Below, one piece after another: positions 6,653 through 10,316 of a stretch of DNA of 10,316 bases. The position numbers and the translations under genes were made by a program. This DNA is from Myxococcales bacterium. GTDB taxonomy: Bacteria; Myxococcota_A; Polyangia; Polyangiales; Houyiibacteriaceae. Each line of letters begins with the position of its first letter. The first letter of the stretch is position 1. The DNA is taken from contig JABDJF010000287.1 of the NCBI GenBank assembly GCA_013002645.1, positions 1 through 10,316 of the forward strand. The letters are read 5' to 3'. Below the pieces are notes generated by a model. It searched no databases and had not been told where the DNA came from. It saw only the letters and a program-made list of their open reading frames with translations.

Positions 6653-7666
6653 TTGTCGTCCAAGGCCGATCGCGTGGCCGTCGTCTTGAACGGCAACGCC
6701 AGGCAGGTGACGGACGAGCTCGTGGAAAGCTTCGACCGACTGGTCGGTCGCGGCGATCTGTTTCTCTCGCGGAGCCTCGACGAGGCGCACGGCATCGCGC
6801 TCGACATCGTCGAATCCGGTTATCCAGTGGTGCTGACAGGAGGCGGCGACGGCACATTCGTGCAAATGGTCACTTCGATCAGCAAAGAGGCGCGAAGCCT
6901 CAATCAAGAGCCGCCCAGCTTCGGTCTGCTCAGATTGGGCACCGGTAACTCACTCGCCTGGGCACTTGGCGCTGGGACTTCACGAAAAGGCGTGTTCGCC
7001 GATTTGGCGCGGCTGCGTCATGACAGCGCTCATCGGAACGTGCGTCTCATCGAAGCGCAGGACCTGCTCACGCCATTTGCGGGCGCTGGGTTCGATGCAC
7101 TCGGTCTCAAGCACTTTCACGAAGTTCGCTCGCTTGTTCGGCGTCTTCCTTGGATTGGGAAGAGGGCCACGGGTGCGGTGTCCTACGCAATCTCGATCCC
7201 AATGCTCACGATCCCCGAGCTCGCGCTTCGACCGCGTCTGGAAGTTCGAATTGTCAACCACGGGGCCGCGGAACGTCTCGACCTCCATGGTCAGCCCCAG
7301 GGGCGGCCGATCGAGAAAGGCGAGGTCATCTTCGAAGGCCCTTGCATCGCGGCGCTGGTCTCGACGATTCCTTACTGGGGATTCGGAGTGCGCGTCTTTC
7401 CGTTTGCCGAGAACCGCCCTCCGGATCGCTTCTGCCTCCGAGTCGTCGCGAGCAACCCGCTTCACGTCGCTGCACACATGCTCAGCGCATGGAAAGGCAC
7501 GTATAGGCATGAGAATCTCATCGATGTCTACGCCGAGGACGTCGAGCTCCAGTTCGACGAGCCGACCGCCATTGAAATCGGCGGTGATCCCGCAGGGATG
7601 ACCCGCTCGATGCGGGCCCGACTCCACCCGGAGCCGATCAAGCTCATCGACTACGCGGCGCCCTAG
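6653..7666 (+). CDS. Diacylglycerol-kinase-family lipid kinase
   Basis: This family phosphorylates diacylglycerol or related lipids with ATP at the inner membrane surface. With the start used here the protein has 337 residues and the family motifs in order: N-terminal VAVVLNGNAR (beta strand and Asn-x-Ala loop), the nucleotide-binding GGGDGTF (63-69), GTGNSLA (96-102) and GAGFDALG (144-151). The C-terminal beta-sandwich domain ends in IEIGGDPAGMTRSMRARLHP. The frame is open back into fabH (TTG at 6605, GTG at 6608), so the start is uncertain. I chose TTG 6653, four bases past the fabH stop, because family members begin just before the first beta strand; GTG 6674, with AAGG 8 bases upstream, is a reasonable alternative. 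The close spacing implies one transcript with fabH and a shared role in lipid supply or turnover. The exact lipid cannot be read from sequence. Confidence 0.88.
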   Translation: MSSKADRVAVVLNGNARQVTDELVESFDRLVGRGDLFLSRSLDEAHGIALDIVESGYPVVLTGGGDGTFVQMVTSISKEARSLNQEPPSFGLLRLGTGNSLAWALGAGTSRKGVFADLARLRHDSAHRNVRLIEAQDLLTPFAGAGFDALGLKHFHEVRSLVRRLPWIGKRATGAVSYAISIPMLTIPELALRPRLEVRIVNHGAAERLDLHGQPQGRPIEKGEVIFEGPCIAALVSTIPYWGFGVRVFPFAENRPPDRFCLRVVASNPLHVAAHMLSAWKGTYRHENLIDVYAEDVELQFDEPTAIEIGGDPAGMTRSMRARLHPEPIKLIDYAAP

Positions 7667-7679
7667 GGGACATCTCGAA

Positions 7680-7694
7680 AAAAAGGGGCTTTTT
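7680..7694 (+). terminator. Possible intrinsic terminator after the lipid kinase gene
   Basis: AAAAAG-GGG-CTTTTT can pair as a 6-base stem with a 3-base loop ending in a T run, 13 bases after the kinase stop. The stem has only one G-C pair, so it would be weak. Its position between two units in a GC-rich genome still makes a terminator the simplest explanation. Confidence 0.35.
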
Positions 7695-7696
7695 GT

Positions 7697-7724
7697 TAAC
7701 TCCCTCTCAATGGAGCTGTAATAA
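7697..7724 (+). promoter_or_regulatory. AT-rich promoter candidate for the 7738-10257 unit
   Basis: TTAACT (7697-7702), a 16-base spacer and TAATAA (7719-7724) resemble a sigma70 pair. Shifted alternatives such as TAATAC (7722-7727) or TACATA (7725-7730) also fit as a -10. Bases 7678-7737 are far richer in A and T than the rest of the window, fitting a promoter. The transcript leader would be only a few bases to none, and no ribosome binding site lies close to the ATG at 7738. Confidence 0.45.
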
Positions 7725-7737
7725 TACATAAATACCA

Positions 7738-8424
7738 ATGGGGGATCGGAAGAATTGGGTCAGGTTGGGGGCCGTTTGCGCCACCGCAGTGCTCGTCGCG
7801 TTTGGGGCGGCGTCTGCGGAATCGGTCGATGGGTCGGTTCGCGGGGGCTCCGCGGAGGAGAGCTCGGAGTCCAATCAGAAGGACTACTACTGGAAGGTTT
7901 GGAATGGCGCACTGCCCGAACGCCCGGCGGCTGACGATCGCAACGCTCTAATCGCGGTCTTGACGGGCAAGTTCACGGGGCCTGCCATCGGTTGCAGGTT
8001 TGCCTTTCGTGGAGGCGGGCTCAGTCCCTCTACAATCGTCGCGCGCTCCGGCACGACCATCCGCGTCGAGAACCGAGATGCCTTCACGCATGAGCTCTCG
8101 GTCAAAGGGCTAGCGGGGTTCACACCGCTCGAAGCTGGTCCCGGTAAGGCTCGTGTGATCCCGGTTCCTCCGGGCGGCCCGTGGGAGCTGGGAGATCGCA
8201 TTTACGGACACGTCGGAGGCTACCTCCATTCCATGCGGGAGCTGGTCGCTTGCGCAGCCGTCAATGCGAACGGGAAATTCAGCTTTCAGGACGTTCCGCC
8301 CGGCCCCTACTCGCTGAGAATTTTGCGGGGTTCCGAGCAAGTCGCATCGCGTCGGATCACGGTGCCGGCAGCCCGGTCGCTCCAGATCGATCCGGTAACC
8401 ATCAGCAAGAATCGGAGGAAGTAA
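7738..8424 (+). CDS. Exported cupredoxin-like protein lacking the cysteine copper ligand
   Basis: The 228-residue protein starts with a signal peptide (MGDRKNWVRL, a hydrophobic run at about 11-23, likely cleavage after A27 in ASA-E). The middle (about 70-170) resembles a plastocyanin-like fold: FRGGGLSPSTIVARSGTTIRVENRD, then FTHEL with H118, and GGYLHSM (160-166). In copper proteins of this kind the last motif is C-x-x-H-x-x-M; here G161 replaces the cysteine, H164 remains and a methionine follows at H+2. A C-terminal beta domain (about 173-215) with GKFSFQDVPPGPYSLRI looks like a carboxypeptidase-regulatory-type (transthyretin-like) fold. C86 and C172 could form a disulfide. The stop is 3 bases before the next gene, so both form one operon. 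The start ATG has no nearby ribosome binding site. A role as a periplasmic binding or scaffold partner of the next protein is inference. Export is likely; the fold call is moderate. Confidence 0.72.
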   Translation: MGDRKNWVRLGAVCATAVLVAFGAASAESVDGSVRGGSAEESSESNQKDYYWKVWNGALPERPAADDRNALIAVLTGKFTGPAIGCRFAFRGGGLSPSTIVARSGTTIRVENRDAFTHELSVKGLAGFTPLEAGPGKARVIPVPPGGPWELGDRIYGHVGGYLHSMRELVACAAVNANGKFSFQDVPPGPYSLRILRGSEQVASRRITVPAARSLQIDPVTISKNRRK

Positions 8425-8427
8425 CCG

Positions 8428-10257
8428 ATGTTGTCCCGCCTTTGGTACTTGATTCTAGCCTTGGCCGTTGGAGGGGCGCTAGCAGGTGCGTTCTTGAACA
8501 AGTCGGCGGCGAGCCGGGAAGCCGAGTTTCAGCTCGAAGAGCAACTACGAAGGGACCATGTCGAGGCAGAGCTTTGGCAGCGCCTCGACGCTCGACTTCG
8601 ACTCGACGCCTTGGCGTCCATTGCAGTCGATTCCGAGGTTCGCCAAACACTGCGGAGCTCGAGCGGACACGCGGGAACGCCGGGATCGAGCACCCGAAAG
8701 CGCCTGAGCCAGAAACTCGACTCCCTCAACGCGAAGCTCGAAGAGGGCAAGGGAGACCTCGTCTTCGCGATCGATACGGAGGGCGAGGTCGTGGCGACTC
8801 TCGAAAAGAACGACACGGGGTCCGTCCAGCTCGACAAGATGCCGCTCGTCCGAGATGCGCTTCGAGGCTTCATGCGAGACGATGTCTGGGTCTACAACGG
8901 TGAGGTCTATCGGATGGCTGCGCGCCCCGTCTTCGACGGCGGCCGATACGTTGGCGCCGTCGTTCATGGCATGGCGATTGGGGATGGGCTCGCCAAACGT
9001 CTGGCAGCCAAGCTGCCGAACGCAACCGTGGTCTTCTTCTTTCGCGATCGGTTGATCGCGTCTCATGTCGGCGGAGCCAAAGCGCCAAGCAGCGCAGAGT
9101 TGAAAAGCGGTCTGGCGCCCGCCCTGGAGAAGATGGAGAATGGCGAGGGTTCGGTCGAAGTAGGCGAGCGCACTCGTGCGATCGCGGCACGAATCCGAGG
9201 CGAAGCCGCGGACGCTGGGGTCGGCTATGCCATCGGCCGCCGGGGAAGCACCGTCGGGCTCGGCGGACTCTTCGCAAACACCTTTAAAGAGGACGTCGCT
9301 TCCCTGCCCTGGGTCTTGGTCATCGGTCTGCCCCTACTGCTTCTTCTTGTGGGTTTGGCCCTTCTCTACGTTGAGCATGACAAGGGAGTCGTGATCCTTC
9401 GGAAAACGAGCGAGAGCCTTTCCAAAGCCGAGCTCGACAGCCTTCCCGCCGGTCAGCTTCGACGCCACTATCGGAAGATTGCGGAGAACCTCAATACGGC
9501 TTTGCGTGCTGGCGTCGGCTTCAAAGAAGAGGCCGCCACGCGCTCTTCGGTCGACCTCGACCACATCTTGAGCTCGACACGGGATAGCGCGAATGCGGGG
9601 TTCTTCGGCGTCTCGACCGAAGCACCGACGGCGAAACAGGTCGCGCTCGAACCAGCGCCATCGAGCACGACCGCCGCAAAGACACCAGGGATGGCCCCGA
9701 TCGACTCAGCGGACGAGATGGCCACCGCGACGCCGGCCGCTCGCCCAACGCAGGACTCGAGTATGCTTGCAACGACGGCGCGCCCAGCGCGTTCGCCCTC
9801 GTCACGCCCCCAGCGGTCTCCGTCATCGTGGCCGAATCGAGGCACATCTTCGCGGCAGGCGGTCGGCGCTACCGTTCGACACAGCGGGGAGTCCGTGGTC
9901 TCCGAGGTCAACGACCCGCCCACCCGGCCAAACGCGATTGTGGACTCGTACTCGGAATACGACGACGACGCGGAGGAGTCGACTCAGGTGAAGCACGTGC
10001 CTCAGGAGCTCATCGAGGCCTCGGCACCCGCCGACGAGGGCGACGATGGGCACTTCCGTGAGGTATTCGAGAAGTTCATCGCGACGCAAAAGGAATGCGG
10101 CGCGTCGGTCTCGGGGCTCACCTTCGACAAGTTCGTACGCAAACTTCATGCCGCGCGTGACCAGGTCATGAAACGCCACAACGCCCCTTCTGTGCGCTTC
10201 ACGGTGTACGTGAAAGAAGGGCGCGCGGCGCTCAAAGCCAGCCCGGTCAAGCAGTGA
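8428..10257 (+). CDS. Membrane receptor-like protein with periplasmic sensor and MXAN_5187-type C-terminal domain
   Basis: A 609-residue protein with a receptor layout. An N-terminal membrane helix spans about 5-22. A periplasmic region (about 24-290) with a helical part followed by LVFAIDTEGEVVATLEKND and VYRMAARPVFDGGRYVGAVVHG resembles Cache-type ligand sensors. A second helix spans about 293-315. A short charged, partly helical segment follows (about 318-368). Next is a long Ser/Pro/Thr/Ala-rich, probably disordered linker (about 395-500), then an acidic patch (YSEYDDDAEES). A compact C-terminal domain (about 541-607) contains HFREVFEKFIATQKECG, GLTFDKFVRKL and RFTVYVKEGRAALKASPVK. From memory, this last domain matches a family seen in myxobacteria (MXAN_5187); no function is known to me. 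No kinase, GGDEF or methyl-accepting signature is visible. GGAGG 9 bases before the ATG supports the start. It is in an operon with the exported protein just upstream. Confidence 0.8.
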   Translation: MLSRLWYLILALAVGGALAGAFLNKSAASREAEFQLEEQLRRDHVEAELWQRLDARLRLDALASIAVDSEVRQTLRSSSGHAGTPGSSTRKRLSQKLDSLNAKLEEGKGDLVFAIDTEGEVVATLEKNDTGSVQLDKMPLVRDALRGFMRDDVWVYNGEVYRMAARPVFDGGRYVGAVVHGMAIGDGLAKRLAAKLPNATVVFFFRDRLIASHVGGAKAPSSAELKSGLAPALEKMENGEGSVEVGERTRAIAARIRGEAADAGVGYAIGRRGSTVGLGGLFANTFKEDVASLPWVLVIGLPLLLLLVGLALLYVEHDKGVVILRKTSESLSKAELDSLPAGQLRRHYRKIAENLNTALRAGVGFKEEAATRSSVDLDHILSSTRDSANAGFFGVSTEAPTAKQVALEPAPSSTTAAKTPGMAPIDSADEMATATPAARPTQDSSMLATTARPARSPSSRPQRSPSSWPNRGTSSRQAVGATVRHSGESVVSEVNDPPTRPNAIVDSYSEYDDDAEESTQVKHVPQELIEASAPADEGDDGHFREVFEKFIATQKECGASVSGLTFDKFVRKLHAARDQVMKRHNAPSVRFTVYVKEGRAALKASPVKQ

Positions 10258-10264
10258 GTTGACC

Positions 10265-10279
10265 GCCGGGAATCCCGGC
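10265..10279 (+). terminator. Hairpin after the last gene, weak terminator candidate
   Basis: GCCGGG-AAT-CCCGGC is a perfect 6-base-pair GC-rich stem with a 3-base loop, 7 bases after the stop of the receptor-like gene. No clear T run follows (TCTACCTTGAT), so it may act as an RNA-end stabiliser or a weak terminator. The remaining 37 bases to the window end show nothing recognisable. Confidence 0.4.
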
Positions 10280-10316
10280 TCTACCTTGATCCATAGTCCC
10301 TCTGTGGTTGCAGGTG

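Overview
The window looks like core chromosome of a GC-rich bacterium related to Myxococcota (the former Deltaproteobacteria). The main clue is the last gene, whose C-terminal domain I recall from a family found in myxobacteria (MXAN_5187-like). The S4, RimO and FabH types are compatible with this. I ran no search, so the placement is an inference. I see no phage, insertion-sequence, CRISPR or toxin-antitoxin gene.

Layout. (1) Positions 1-206, minus strand: the N-terminal part of ribosomal protein S4 (rpsD), cut by the window edge and preceded by a good sigma70-type promoter. (2) 364-2510, plus strand: rimO, the S12 methylthiotransferase, overlapping by 4 bases an outer-membrane-type lipoprotein of unknown function. 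(3) 2537-3109, minus strand: a four-helix membrane protein with an N-terminal zinc ribbon, convergent with the lipoprotein gene and divergent from aspS. (4) 3276-5147, plus strand: aspS, with its own likely promoter. The sequence suggests a non-discriminating (Asp/Asn) enzyme with an altered active-site loop. (5) 5148-5649: about 500 bases with no protein gene, holding tRNA-Leu(CAA) on the minus strand and several inverted repeats. (6) 5650-7666, plus strand: a FabH-type ketoacyl-ACP synthase III followed almost without gap by a diacylglycerol-kinase-family lipid kinase, forming a small lipid module. (7) 7667-7737: an AT-rich island that probably carries a terminator and the next promoter. (8) 7738-10257, plus strand: a two-gene unit with an exported cupredoxin-like protein that has lost its cysteine ligand, then a 609-residue membrane receptor-like protein with a periplasmic sensor region, a long disordered linker and a small conserved C-terminal domain.

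The first half is mostly translation: S4, RimO acting on S12, AspRS and tRNA-Leu. The second half is the cell envelope: lipid synthesis and an envelope sensor. Nothing here is clearly a new defence or mobile system. The part most deserving experiment is the 7738-10257 pair, where a secreted domain protein is coupled to a receptor with an uncharacterised output domain.
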